Positions 41,608 through 52,744 are shown, counted from the first letter of the stretch. The stretch is 64,000 bases of DNA from Alentia gelatinosa (GCA_950022655.1 OX465587.1:34103716-34167715), one strand, 5' to 3'. Notes: generated by a model not told the origin, from the letters alone. Translations and numbers: made by a program.

Positions 41608-41852
41608 GTGGGGTTGGGAATTTGCTCAGTGGTAAAGAGCACTGGACTTGTAGTCCCAAGGTTGTTGGATTTTGTGGGTTGAGTCCCACTGTAGCCACTT
41701 TTCTCCTTCACTCCCAGCAGTGGTAGATTTACTGCTATATCAAAGGCCAATCCTTCTCATATCTTGTCTATGTGGTGTGGGAAGTAAAAGAACTCCCACC
41801 TTGTAAATGTGTAGGGGTAAGATTTCTACCTGAGTTCATCTCATAGATTCAT
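41608..41852 (+). mobile_element. tRNA-derived SINE, copy S3 (3' truncated)
   Basis: Head GGGAATTTGCTCAGTGGTAA, B box decayed to GGGTTGAGTCCCACT, then the same body (GGCCAATCCTTCTCATA, GTGGTGTGGGAAGTAAAAGA, GTAGGGGTAAGATTTCTACC). It stops near CATAGATTCATC, before the conserved GATCACCACCC and CCAA tail. Lies next to the LINE 5' end. Confidence 0.85.
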
Positions 41853-41904
41853 CAAACCCAAAATAAGTATAATAGAACATATTGGATTTTAAACTACCCA
41901 AATA

Positions 41905-42262
41905 AACCCTAGATTTAATTGGAGGAGAGGTCTTTAATTTTCATACTAGATTTAACTGGAGATGAGGTCTGTAGTTTTCATACTAGATTTAACTGGAGAT
42001 GAGCTCTGTAGTTTTCGTACTAGACTTAACTGGAGACGAAGGCTGTAGTTCTTAATCTAGATTTAACATGATATGAGGGCGGTAGTTCTTGTATCAGACT
42101 TAACTGGACGCTGAGTTCTCATACTAGATTTAACTGGAGAGAAGGGCTGTATTTCTTATACTAGATTTAACTGGAGATTAGGTCTGTAGTTCCCTACCAG
42201 ATTTAATTGGAGGCTGTAGTTCTTGTACCAGATTTATCTGGAGATGAGGTCCGTAGTTCCCT
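41905..42262 (+). repeat. Minisatellite, unit about 38 bp (TAGATTTAACTGGAGATGAG)
   Basis: About nine units TAGATTTAACTGGAGATGAG plus GTCTGTAGTTTTCATAC with point variation. Confidence 0.9.
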
Positions 42263-42494
42263 ACCAACGCCCAGGAGACTGTAGTCAATCCAGACAGCTA
42301 ATCTTCCTCTGGAAATGGGACGTAGGGGTAATGGATATTGGTCCTACTTCCAAGCCAAACAATATCATACGCTTATTGAATGATATCGACTTTTCACGGT
42401 CGAGTCGGTAGAAGGACGCATGCGCACACTGGACGATCACGTGATGTGGATGTATGGTACTCCGGGCCTCGTTTTGGCAGGAGCTTCATTGAAC

Positions 42495-42695
42495 GTCTGT
42501 CTATCCATTAGATATTCCACTGTAAGATAGCCCTGAGTGCGTGTCTATCTATTCCATATTCAGCTATAATATAGTTCTTAATGTCTGTCTATCTATTCCA
42601 TATTCAACTATGATATAGTTCTTAATATCTTTCTATCTGTTTGATATTCAACTTAATGGGTGTCTATCCGTCAGATTTTCCAGTGTAAGATAGTT
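42495..42695 (+). repeat. Degenerate tandem repeat, unit about 55-60 bp
   Basis: GTCTATCTATTCCATATTCA / ACTATGATATAGTTCTTAAT occurs four times with drift. Confidence 0.7.
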
Positions 42696-43665
42696 TTCAA
42701 GACTAACTCTAATTTTCTGTACCCTGGTGTCAATCTTAAACATAGAACAGAAAAGGCAGTTAGGAATTAGATGGGAAATGTCATATTACATATAAAATCA
42801 CATTGAGAGTAATCTTTGTGTAAAGAATGACTAGTAGCATAATAATTACATTACTGTCAAACCAAACACGCGAGTAATAATTACACCGCGAATTTTTTAT
42901 TCGCGAATAATGGCCCAATGGAAAAACGATAGAAAGATATTCATTTTTACTGTAGAGTCTGAAAAGGATATCCTACAATTCACACAGGCGCCACCAGGTG
43001 GTTTTTAGATATTTTCAATTCGCAGTCAAGATTGGTTCATTCTGATTCATTATAGTTCTAAATTAATTCAATGTTTTGTCCAGTTTATCCAATTTCAATA
43101 AGTAATACAGGCCAATTACTTTTGCTTGATTTACATAGGAAAAGTACTGACAAATATGGCTTTCTTGAATTCCATCCAAAACAAGGACGGTGATTTTTAA
43201 GACTTTAATAAGTAGTATTATACATCTACTATATTCTGTGAAAGTTTGAGGAAAACGACATGGGTTTTACTATGTGAAAAGTAACTTCTTAAAATTTCTA
43301 TATATTCTGTTATAGAATGATTATAATATCAATCTGTAAATCAAAAACTAGCACAGTGATATGCCTTTGATATGGAATACATGCGTCAGGAGTTGGTTCT
43401 TTACACATTGTTATTCCGCGGTGTTTTGGAGGATGTGTCAGAAAGCTTCACACCCACAAACAAGTGAAGTTTCTTTGTCAAGTCGCACATTCCCCGCAAG
43501 GCTCTCTGGATATTTAATATTTGACGCTCTCTCCTAAAAACCTATAATCCCATTACAGAACACCCTCAAAGGTTAAACGTAATGCCATAAGCGGCCTGCC
43601 ATGAGGCCCCCAGCAAAAATACCATGTCACCGGAAGTTAGAAACAAAACAAATCCATCATCTTGA
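42696..43665. other. No gene seen; one CTCF-like word
   Basis: GGCGCCACCAGGTGGTTTT near 42986 fits the CTCF core. Otherwise AT-rich and featureless. Confidence 0.35.
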
Positions 43666-43965
43666 TGCATCGTCCAATCAGCGCGTCTGTGACAGCCGCC
43701 TTTGGCCTGGAGACATGCACCAATGGAAAGGCTCCATACAAGGCAACTGACTGATCAGTATTGCAACTGAGCGTTTCCGGTAACAAGCGACGCGCAATGC
43801 ATCATGGGCGCGGCAACCGGCGCATGCGTGTGGGTGTAAGGCGGACGCCGGGGCCACACATGACATCAATAAAAACGCCTGGTGGTAAATATGAAGGGGA
43901 AATACGTCATCAATACAAGATGGCCGACACGCGGGGTGGAGGGGGAACATGTGTAACGATGTATG
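43666..43965. promoter_or_regulatory. CpG-rich patch with NRF1- and YY1-like sites
   Basis: GCGCATGCGT at 43821-43830 (NRF1-like), AAGATGGCC at 43917-43925 (YY1-like), and CATCATGGGCGCGGC. A candidate TSS, but no exon follows that I can recognise. Confidence 0.35.
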
Positions 43966-44027
43966 TATATGCCACAACGGATGTCAGGATACGAGGGAGG
44001 AACTGCATCGAGATCCGTAGCCGCTGA

Positions 44028-44110
44028 AAATACAGTAAAACCCCGCTTAAGGGGACACCCTCTTTCCGAGCAAAGTGTCCCCTTGAGCAGGGTGTCCCTT
44101 TAAGCGTGTA
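44028..44110. mobile_element. Small foldback with pogo/Tigger-like start
   Basis: TACAGTAAAACCCCGCTTAA resembles the ends of Tc1/mariner pogo-type MITEs. CGCTTAAGGGGACACCCT pairs with AGGGTGTCCCTTTAAGCG, and a third copy (GTGTCCCCTTGAGCAGG) lies between. Either a one-ended fragment or a solo hairpin. Confidence 0.45.
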
Positions 44111-44345
44111 GTAAACTTTGATTTCGGCATTTCTCGAAATAAATCATAATAGAAAAAGTATGTCTTAGTAGATTAATACAAAAAGGAATAGCAGGATTAC
44201 GTTTAGCACTACACGAGAATCTCACTCTCGTGGCCCTTCAGTCTCCATGCCTAGGTCTGGTTCACTCTGTCTGTATGTGCGGGAGACACTGCAAGCGAAT
44301 TCTACCAGAATCATGTTTTTTTAGATATAGTAGGTAACCATATAT
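44111..44345 (-). repeat. Dispersed repeat R3, copy 3
   Basis: Reverse orientation: ACGAGAATCTCACTCTCGTG, CTCCATGCCTAGGTCTGGTT, TTCACTCTGTCT and AGATATAGTAGGT, following GATTTCGGCATTTCTCGAAA. Confidence 0.75.
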
Positions 44346-44449
44346 AGTATGATAAAGGCGCATTCGGTTTGTTTGTGAGTTTCTGTGGCTCCCTTCACAC
44401 CAGAAACCATTTCATACCAGAAGCTATTTGATGAACGGTTCCCAGTTTT

Positions 44450-45255
44450 TGTTTGTTTGATTTAACGTCCAGTCAACCATAACAGATCCTTTACAGACTT
44501 TTTCAATGTTCAGTTTTTCTCACTACTTTAAGCCAACAAGGTTCGTTATGGAATCTATGTGATAAACTCAGTTAGAAATCTCGCCCCTACACTTTCACCA
44601 AGGTAAGAATTATTTTACTCGCCATACCACATAGACGTGATATGAGAAGGACTGGCCTTTGATATAGAGGTAGATCTACTACTGCTAGGGACGAAGAAAA
44701 AAGGTGACTGAACACCACATCACATAGACATGGTATGAGAAGGACTGGCCTGTGATATAGCATACAATCTACCACCGCTGGGGACGAGGAAGAAAAGTGG
44801 TAGCTTCGCCTCCATCTCTGTCTACACTGTGTTCCGACTTCGAGGTTGGTAACTTAAACCCTGGTCGTGTCCACAAATTCTCACTCTCACTTATCTGTAG
44901 ATTCTAAGAGCCAAAATACCTATTAAGAAATATCAATAGCTCACAAAATTGAAAATATAGATGTATATCTTATAGTTATTTTAATCACAATACACACAAA
45001 AGGAAATATGAACATGGAAAAATAGCTTCAAGGGTGACAATTGACACATTCTCCAACCACAGGTGTAGGTCAGATCAAAGATCTGCAGGAGAGTCACAGC
45101 CACTTATAGCTTATGGGTCAAGGCGGCCACAGATTTAACCCAACCAGAGCTAACGTAGTGTAGCTCTGGCGGCCAGTGTAGAAAAGTGGCTGCAGTAGGA
45201 CCTGACCACAAAGTCCCACAACCTTGGGCCTACGAGTTTCGTGCTCTTATTAGAG
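44450..45255 (-). mobile_element. tRNA-derived SINE, copy S4, split by repeat R1
   Basis: The tail side (GATTTAACGTCCAGTCAACC, AGAAATCTCGCCCCTAC, CACATAGACGTGATATGAGA) and the head side (45176-45255: AGTGGCTGCAGTAGGACC, CACAACCTTGGGCCTACGAG) are separated by R1. A body segment is also duplicated (CATAGACNTGNTATGAGAAG at about 44630 and 44725). Confidence 0.72.
44813..45175 (-). repeat. Dispersed repeat R1, copy 2, inserted in the S4 SINE
   Basis: Reverse complement of 22305-22665: TGTCTACACTGTGTTCCGAC, GTCCACAAATTCTCACTCTC, AATACCTATTAAGAAATATC, TGTAGGTCAGATCAAAGATC, TTAACCCAACCAGAG. Being nested shows it moved after the SINE inserted. Confidence 0.75.
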
Positions 45256-45643
45256 CGTGCTTTTACGCCCTATATACGTTGCCTATGAAAGGTTAGAGTG
45301 GTTGCATACACTTTCAGCGTATTGAGAAAAATCTATCCCTTCACTATCCGCGTGCTATTCGCTGTGCTATTGGATAGGGGGCAGGGTGCCAGTGTCTCAG
45401 GGTCTTACAGTCATGCCCAACCGACCATGACCAATTGCTCAAGACCGAAATACCTCATTGACCTACTGGTGTTTGATATGTTTGGATCCTATAGATAGAC
45501 TCAGGCAGTTACAGATATGGCAAGTTTACTGGGTGCAAGTGGTTACAGAAAACGATCCATAGACTGAATGTAACCCAAACCTTTCAATTGTTATACATTT
45601 AAATTTGCACGATCAATGATGAACATTCTATTTGCTCCTAGTC
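45256..45643 (-). repeat. Dispersed repeat R4, copy 2
   Basis: Reverse orientation of 7228-7625 and 46862-47310: GTGCCAGTGTCTCAGG, CAAGTTTACTGGGTGCAAGT, GGTTACAGAAAACGATCC, AACCTTTCAATTG, ATGAACATTCTATTTGCTCC. Confidence 0.72.
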
Positions 45644-45704
45644 CACTGAGGTTACTCCCCAACCCATATGGTTCCCATCACCCGACCCATTAAATCAGCA
45701 ACAA

Positions 45705-46118
45705 CACTGCGCGAAAACCACCATTTTATTCATGTATACGCCATTGCGGAAGTGCATGTATTGGCTGAATATTGACTTGTTTTCATATATATACGCCCAG
45801 GATTTATATACGGACGCATCTTGGCTGTATTTCACACCCGGCGTATATGAGAGGAAATATCCTGTCCCCCCGCTGCCTCCCACCGTTCGTGTTGGTAGGT
45901 GTACAGTTGTCCTCCGTAGGAAGCCCTTCCCCCGCACCCCCCCCGCCACCCACCGCCACCTCCCGCCCGCTCTCAGTGAAGCCCTCTTCACTGGACGCTT
46001 ATATCCGCCTACAGATGAGGTGTATATACAAGAGGAATAGAACAACCTTGTATACCCAAAAGTCATACTTATATACGCAGGGCGCATTCATATGTAAAAT
46101 GGTGGTTTTCGTGCAGTG
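45705..46118 (-). mobile_element. CACTG-ended MITE, copy M3, 414 bp, with CAA target duplication
   Basis: Ends CACTGCGCGAAAACCACCAT and ATGGTGGTTTTCGTGCAGTG. Flanks are CAA (45702-45704) and CAA (46119-46121), an exact 3-bp duplication as in CMC/EnSpm (CACTA-type) elements. Reverse orientation relative to M1 and M2. Confidence 0.9.
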
Positions 46119-46121
46119 CAA

Positions 46122-46861
46122 GAGACGGAGTCATTTGATAGCTCGGTAACTGTGATACTTATATCTCAAAATGGTGATCTCAATGACATCCCGGGCCTCT
46201 ACTCTCCGCATTAATCATTATTTCTGAATCAGGTGGAATTGATTACAATATGACCTCCTTTACTTCTCATTTTAAAGTCAGGGCATATCACAATTGCAAT
46301 CCGAAAACAGGAAATGATAGCTTTTTTTTGTTATTTCAGGCGTACATGGGGGTTTCTAAATCATCTTCTCTGAAACAAATACTTGATATCTCGCACTCTC
46401 CAAACACATTAGCTGCTACAGACGGAAACCAAACCTATGCATGGAGAACGGCTTCATATCAGTGTAAGGACTATAAAGGTGTTCTGGTTTGTTATTTCAA
46501 ACTGGCTTCGCTATATCTAGTATCAGGAGTGATTTATCTATCAGTTCTACATCCATACAAACGTGTTTGCTTATACAAAGTGTTGTAAACATTTCCTTTC
46601 AGGCGTGTTTTCCCCGCATTCCCGTTGAGGTGTGGGAAAAAGACTTGTCGAGTCCGATTGGATTTTTTTTTGTACTTTTGCACTTTTGTGTTTGCATATA
46701 CATGTACAGTAATCATTAATGGCATCTACAATGTTAACTGTGAAGGGAAATTAACACAGGATGAAAACAAGGCCATACAGATAGTAATGTCCGTCCATGA
46801 AAAAGGAAGTGTACGGATAGGAACGGTTTTCTTTCTATAACTCAGAAACATGTATATAAAC
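46122..46861. other. No gene supported
   Basis: Frames of 76-112 aa at 46250-46840 have no recognisable domain and overlap each other on both strands. Confidence 0.35.
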
Positions 46862-47310
46862 TAGGAGCAAATAATATGTTGACGAATGAGCGTGCAATTT
46901 CGCTTGGAAGAACAATTGTAACGATTGAATGCGAAATAAAAACTCATTAAAAAAATTTTTTTTATAGATGAATGTCAATTGAAAGGTTTACGTTACATTC
47001 AGTGTATCGATCCTTCCCTGTAACCAACTTGCACCCTGTCAACTTGCCATTTCCTCAACTGCCTGTGTCTAGGATTCAAACATTTCGAGCACTTGTAGGT
47101 CAATCAGGTATTTTGTTCTTTGGTCATGGTCATTGGGGCACGCTTCTATTACACTAAGACACTGGCACCCTGCTCCTTTGCCAGTAGCACAGTGAGTAGC
47201 ACACATATAGTTAAGGGATAGTGTCTTTGCAGTAAGCTAGAACCCTATGTGACTACTCTAAACTTCAGGTAATAGGAGCAACGTATATAGTGCGTGTAAG
47301 GACGCTCTAA
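46862..47310 (+). repeat. Dispersed repeat R4, copy 3
   Basis: AGGAGCAAATAATATGTTGA, AATTGAAAGGTTTACGTTAC, CTGTAACCAACTTGCACCCT, GTCAACTTGCCATTTCC, GACACTGGCACCCTGC and AGTTAAGGGATAG align in order with 7228-7625. Confidence 0.75.
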
Positions 47311-47334
47311 TAAGTACTGTGAGAGACAGATTAT

Positions 47335-47785
47335 CTTATGGTCACATTGTTTCAGATTGTCTCATAGTGAAGAGCTTTCAGATTGTCTCATGGTCAAACG
47401 ATTGCAGATTTACTCGTAGTCACGTGATTTCTGGCGATCATGTGACCTTTGATTGTCTTGTGTTCACATGACTTCAGTCTGTCTACTAGTCATATGATTT
47501 CTGATTTTCTCATGGTCACATGATGTCAGATTGGCTCATGGGGTATGTGACTTGAGAGTGTTTCGCAGTCATGTGACTTGAGATCTTCTCATGGTGATGT
47601 GACTTGAGATTGTCTTGTCGTCATGTGATTTCAGCATACTCACGTGACTTCAGATTATATATCGGTGACATGACTTCAGATTGCCTTGTGGTCAGAGCTT
47701 CTCGTAGTCACGTGACTATATATTGTCTCGGTGTCGCGTTATTTCAGATTGTCTGATATAGTCACGTGGTCACACATTACACACA
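47335..47785 (+). repeat. Degenerate minisatellite, unit about 27 bp (CACGTGACTTCAGATTGTCT)
   Basis: About 16 units of CAGATTGTCTCATGGTCACA plus TGACTT. Many contain CACGTGA or CATGTGA, so this is a second array with E-box-like content. Confidence 0.8.
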
Positions 47786-47844
47786 CTCATCTCTGTGTCC
47801 GTCATCATCCTGCTACCTTCACTACACACCAGCGTTCAGCCCCC

Positions 47845-48087
47845 CCCCCCCGCCCACCCCACCTCTAACGTCCGCCCCCTCCCCCTCCATTAGCCGCCAT
47901 TTTATGACGGGCGTGATTTAATAGTGTGCGTGCTTCGCGGAGATAATGGCGGATCGCTGTACGCGAGCTCGCGGCGGTGTGCGCGCGCAGCCCGCCACGT
48001 CGCCACCAGGGCGCGCTGCGGTCAGCGTCACCGACGAAAAGTCGTCTGCTCAGTTCCCGCCAAAAACCCAACACCGCGCGCCCCACT
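47845..48087. promoter_or_regulatory. CpG-rich patch with YY1-like motif
   Basis: TTAGCCGCCATTTTATG and AGATAATGGCGGATCG (YY1-like), with GCGCGCAGCCCGCC. Open frames across it on both strands lack domains. Confidence 0.3.
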
Positions 48088-48545
48088 CTCCCAGCAGAGA
48101 TTCTGCGCTCATATCGCTGCCCCAACCTGCCTGTTTGGGCCAAAATCTGGCCCATATGCAAGTTTTTGAAATATACTAAATTCATAGAGCTTTGGGGATT
48201 ATTTTGTGGTTTGCTTGTATATAGAGATGCACATATTTATATGGTTAATGATATACCCTCATTTATGTTATTTGTTATGTCAAACCTGACTCAGTGGAAA
48301 GCACCCCATGTGTTGCAAGGTTTTGTTTGTCGACATAACACATGTGCTCACTTGAAGGGGCAATCTATTCAAATGTGGACTCACATTATAAAGTGGTTTG
48401 AAGCTGAAAAAGAAACAGATTATCTGTGAAGCTCATTTGCAATTCCTATATTTCCTAACTCGTAATATATGAGTTGTTTGAGATTCATAACTTTTGGCAG
48501 TTGCCTTGTTTTGAATCTGAAATTTTGGCTGGTTCCTCGTCGTTA
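48088..48545 (+). repeat. Dispersed repeat R2, copy 2
   Basis: CTCCCAGCAGAGATTCTGCG to TTGGCTGGTTCC, collinear with 19941-20395, with an extra roughly 50 bp after CTGCCCCAACCTGC. The 150-aa frame at 47977-48429 is half CpG patch and half repeat, so it is not a gene. Confidence 0.85.
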
Positions 48546-48944
48546 GCAGGAGATTAGCGCCAGAAGATCTGATTGGAGAGTGTGTACGCCCATCTCTGAG
48601 CGACTCTCCCTGCCGCTGTAAATTGGGAATTAAGTGTGTCTGTGGCGTGTGGTATGTATGTATTTGTCACTGTCCTACAGCTCATTGTTTTCCCGCCTCT
48701 TTTTTGACATCGTGTCGTGTTGTCGTCTGCCGGAAACGCCCACGCGTGTAGCCCCGCGGCGAATTGTTCTCAGAAGATGATTGGCTGGCTCGTGCGACAA
48801 TTACTGCGGCACACTCGTTGCTTTATCCTCCGTGGACGTTGTTTTATCTTTTTATGTCTTACTCGGGGAGATTTGTGGAGCCTAGTAACCGTCAGAAGTG
48901 ATCTCCTTTACAGCTCGGCGGCTCTACTATACAGACGTGGTAGC
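48546..48944. other. No feature seen
   Basis: Non-coding. Confidence 0.3.
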
Positions 48945-49195
48945 TTTCCATTTCTCCATGGAAATTCACATTTTCATTACCAGTACATAAAATTCCTTAT
49001 CCTTTTGCAAAATAGAGATAAATTTGATCGAGCCTAGATCGTGCCCATAAAAACTGCGGTTTGAACTTCTCCACAGACCTTCAGCCCCACGCCATGGCCG
49101 TCACCGACATGCTTTCTATATTTTCTCAGTCTCACTGAGGCGGCAAATACCACATGAAAGATAGTCCCCCGACTTTCTGCCACCAACGGACATGT
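48945..49195 (+). repeat. Dispersed repeat R5, copy 2
   Basis: CCATGGAAATTCACATTTTC, CCTTTTGCAAAATAG, TCGAGCCTAGATCGTGCCCA and ACCACATGAAAGATA, collinear with 27805-28062. Confidence 0.6.
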
Positions 49196-49261
49196 CTGAA
49201 GAACAACAAATCTCTGACTGGAAGCAGATCTTTTCTAGATTTCAGGCTAGCGAACACTAGA

Positions 49262-49400
49262 TATATGTTTACCAAGCTCGGTGGCTTAGTGGTAGGCGGG
49301 TTCACCTCGAAGGTGAACTGCTTAAATAACATGTAAGAAGGTCAGGGTGAAGGTCCTGGTTTGCTCCGAATGCAGTCATTGGCTACTGGGTCTATTCTAT
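49262..49400 (+). mobile_element. tRNA-like SINE fragment
   Basis: GCTCGGTGGCTTAGTGGTAG is a good A box, followed by TTCACCTCGAAGGTGAAC (anticodon-arm-like hairpin). The expected B box is decayed (GTCCTGGTTTGCTCC). A functional tRNA is unlikely. Confidence 0.45.
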
Positions 49401-49539
49401 TCCTTATATGGTAGTTAATGCAGAGGGACAACTCCATGCAGGAAGGATAGTCAGAAAACAACGGTACTGAATATTTTTTCCAGCATTGCTAGAAATGAAA
49501 TACAGTCATACAAGCGTGTAGCACCTGAAATCCTCACAT

Positions 49540-49895
49540 ATCAAGTTGTATTAAGTATCTGGGCCCCACATGTAGGGCAGAAAATAACATAGATAATGGT
49601 GGGATCCTGCACCTGACAGGCAATAATGGGCTCATTATTGGGGCCCCACAAGTTGTTGCTGATAATGCCCGCTTCTCAGGGCCCCACCCGTCAAAGTAAA
49701 TGATAGGCCTGTGGAGGTGTCAGCAGCTCTCGTGGTGAACACTCCGGCTTGTGTTAGGGCCCCACATATCACAGTTAATAACAGACCCCATGTCGTTGGC
49801 CGCTCCCCTCACAGATAATAGGGACTTTTGTTTGGTCGGGCCCCACACCTCACAGATAATAAGGTCCATGTTCTTTATGTCGCTGGTCCCAATCT
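49540..49895 (+). repeat. Degenerate tandem repeat with GGGCCCCACA core
   Basis: GGGCCCCACATNTNACAGATAATAA-like units about 55-65 bp apart at about 49560, 49640, 49680, 49758 and 49838. Confidence 0.7.
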
Positions 49896-49899
49896 GTTG

Positions 49900-50580
49900 T
49901 AGTCGGTGGTTAACGCCATGTCCACCAGTAACAAGCTCAGTCGTAAACTGGGAGCGTCTCTAAAACAATGGCGCGTGTTGGTGGGACGCGCGACGCGCTT
50001 CCGGTGGCGTCCCTTGGCCGCAGACGGCAATGCTCATAACTCAGGGGGGAGAGTGGAGAATAACTCATGGGGGGGGGGGGGGAGTGGAGGAAGCCGCGGA
50101 CGCCGACCCTGTCGGGCCTCCTCACTCACAACCCGCGCGCGTAGTAATATCACGACGGACAGGTGGCCGGCCCCACCACAGCCCCGGAATCATCCTCATC
50201 CGCCGCCACGCATGCGCCGTGAGTGGTGGATCAGCGCGCTCTGACGGCCGCCCGGGATTTACCATCCCGACCCCTGCAGCTGCACACCGGAAGTGACTCC
50301 GCGCAGTCCGCCGAGGGAGGATTTGGGAAGAGCCGCCTGAGACGGGCCTGCGTAGGGAGAGTGAGGAGGGAGAGTGTGCGGGCAGAGTGTGTGCGTATAG
50401 GTGGGGGTGAGCGGAGATCCCAGAAGAGCTGTGTGCTCAGGGACGCGGCCGGAAGTGGGTAGACACCACGTGACGCCGTTTGTCACGTGACGGGGATTGA
50501 GAGTGGGACGCTAGCGAGACGCTGGGGGGACGCTCGGGGGACGCTCGGGGTTGGGGGTCGAGGGGGGGGGGGGGGTCAGA
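49900..50580. promoter_or_regulatory. Large CpG-rich region with poly(G) runs
   Basis: Dense CpG over about 600 bp (GACGCGCGACGCGCTTCCGG, CCGCCGCCACGCATGCGCCG near 50200 with an NRF1-like CGCATGCGC). G runs at about 50069-50083 and 50560-50573. The strongest CpG-island candidate in the window. Overlapping 60-112-aa frames show no domain. Confidence 0.4.
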
Positions 50581-51063
50581 GACGCATCTGTCAAAGACAA
50601 CTGTGTCTGACTCCATGTAGAGCGGGGACTTTCTTCATGACGCCTGTGACGTCATTGCATATGTACGTCGCATTTGCATATCGGCCATTATTCACCGGAA
50701 CAGGAAATAGTGTATGAGCACAGCGCTGGTTCTCGATGTCTGTAATCAACACTAGCGATTGATCGTCAATCAACAGTCTGAATGTGGACGAACTCCATCT
50801 AGTTCTGTATCCGATTATTATCCTACAATCAGGAGAAACAGGCATCGGACATGACAGTGCACAGTGCAACACTAATATTGACGTAAAAGTATGAAAAGAA
50901 GCATTACAACAGTGAAGCCAAAACTCATGCATACTGAAAGGTTCATTTCTATGCACTACTCAGCAAAGAACATTGTTCCGTATGGGAAAATACGGAACAC
51001 TTCCGTAAATATCAGAATATTAGTTGTTAAGCCAAATGAAATTAATGATTTTTCTTAATTTCG
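50581..51063. other. No gene supported
   Basis: Non-coding; ACGGAAC/GTTCCG words near 50975-51005. Confidence 0.35.
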
Positions 51064-51225
51064 GATATATAGAATGACCTACCATGCTTGTACAAGCCAT
51101 AAAACTCGATAATAATTTACGGTTTGTATGGAACGAGGCGTTTCCGCCAAGTTCTGTACAAACCGTAAATTATCATCTCATTTTGTAGCTAGTAGAGCAT
51201 GGTCTGGACGTTTTATATAACTACT
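51064..51225. mobile_element. PAL-C hairpin, copy C1
   Basis: TAGAATGACCTACCATGCTTG / AAAACTCGATAATAATTTAC / GGTTTGTA pair with TACAAACC / GTAAATTATCATCTCATTTT / GAGCATGGTCTGGACG. Tip GGAACGAGGCGTTTCCGCCAAG. Related to C2. Confidence 0.68.
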
Positions 51226-51722
51226 TTCTGAAGGTTCATTTCTATACACTACTTAGTGAACGGCCAATTCTATACACTACTTAGCAAAGGTTCATTTCTA
51301 TAAACTACCTACTCAAGGTTCATTTCTATAAACTACTTAGTGAAGATTCATTTCTATACACTACTTACCAAAGGTTCTAGGTTTAGTAACTTGGCAAAAA
51401 CAACATCAGCTCCCACCACTTGCGACCACTGAATAGAGAGTGGGGTGTAGGGCTTGCGTTGTGCCTCCCGCGCCAATTACCTACCCATATTTTGACCATT
51501 TTGATTGGCTGTGTGGTTTGATTGAAAGTGACTTTAATACAACGGAATGAAAAAAATAACAGGAGAAATACATAGCAAAAGTTCATTTCTATGTGCTATT
51601 AAGTGAAGGTTTATTTCTATACACTACTTAGCAAAGGTTCATTTCTATACACTACATAGCAAAGGTTCATTTCTATACACTACTTAGTGAAAGTTCATTT
51701 CTAAATATGCCATTTAATGTAA
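51226..51722 (+). repeat. Minisatellite, 28-bp unit (AAGGTTCATTTCTATACACT + ACTTAGTG), interrupted at about 51375-51572
   Basis: About five units before and five after an unrelated roughly 200-bp insert. The insert starts after CAAAGGTT and the array resumes at GCAAAAGTTCATTTCTATG. The insert has no recognised ends. Confidence 0.88.
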
Positions 51723-51890
51723 ATTTATTTCAATATATATTCTTTTGACAAAAGCTTACTTCCATGTCACCTTTAAGGGACACTTCTGAGTTAAGTTTGT
51801 CCAGCGTGATGTATTTTCACTAATCGCTGTTGCACTCATTCCGTGGCAGAGTTTATTGCGCATGTCAACAGTGATTTATGACCACGTGAC
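51723..51890. other. No feature seen
   Basis: Short non-coding spacer. Confidence 0.3.
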
Positions 51891-52140
51891 GTTAAGCGGT
51901 CACCCGTCACTGAAGGGTTAAGTGCGTCTGACCAATACCGAGCCCTGACACTAATCTCCCTGACAACCACCAGCTGCCGACCAATCCCGTGCCGCCTCAC
52001 ATCCCGCCACTGTAAGCCGCCTTCTGATTGGTGGAGGCGGCCATGCGTGACGGCACATGCGCAGATCGCCTGTCAGGAGATGTTTAATGGCGGCTGTCAC
52101 ACACGGTCTGCTCAGACCGCCGTCAATTATTGAGAACAAT
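51891..52140. promoter_or_regulatory. Moderately CpG-rich patch
   Basis: Contains ACCACGTGACGT, GGCGGCCATGCGTGACGG and TTAATGGCGGCTGTC. Weak promoter-like content only. Confidence 0.25.
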
Positions 52141-52282
52141 TAATGTGGAGAGTTTAACGAATTGGCCAAACTCCAGTCTCCCTGCCCCCTCCCACCCACC
52201 CATCCGCCCGCCCTGGCCCGCCCACCCGTCACTAGCTCCCCCTAGCGGTATGCGTGTACAGAGCCCAGGCCGACCGATGAGG

Positions 52283-52645
52283 AGGGAGGGGGGCAAATGG
52301 AATTTCTAGAAATTAGAAAACAATCCCATTTCAGTAGTGAGATTTTAGGGAGAGAAAGGTGGGGGTTACATGAATTTCTAGGAATTAGAAAACAATCCCA
52401 TTTCAGTAGTGAGATTTTAGGGAGAGAAAGGTGGGGGTTACATGAATTTCTAGGAATTAGAAAACAATCCCATTTCAGTAGTGAGATTTGAGGGAGAAAA
52501 GGGGGGTGGTTACATGAATTTCTAGAAATTAGAAAACAATCCCATCTTTGTAGTGAGATTTTAGGAGAGAAAGGTGGGAGGGGGGGGGGTACATGCATTT
52601 CTAGGAATTAGAAAACAATCCCAACTCAGTAGTGAGATTTAACCC
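52283..52645 (+). repeat. Tandem repeat, unit about 80 bp, about 4.5 copies
   Basis: Unit GAATTTCTAGGAATTAGAAA / ACAATCCCATTTCAGTAGTG / AGATTTTAGGGAGAGAAAGG / TGGGGGTTACAT. The start contains the inverted word AATTTCTAGAAATT. Confidence 0.92.
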
Positions 52646-52744
52646 GTCAGATATCGTAGGTAAACATGGAAAAACTAGGGTTCTTCAAAAATAGAACTAC
52701 CATTTTTACATGATTTGTGTCTTACTTAAAACTACCTCCCTTTC

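Noticed and set aside
35401..41610. Target-site duplication of the LINE
   Set aside because: No repeat of the left flank (ACAGCAATGATCAATC) is visible around the presumed 5' end.
47977..48429. 150-aa frame
   Set aside because: Half CpG patch and half dispersed repeat R2; the R2 copy at 19.9 kb does not preserve the frame.
49262..49400. Functional tRNA gene
   Set aside because: Good A box and an anticodon-like hairpin, but the B box and acceptor stem are not maintained.
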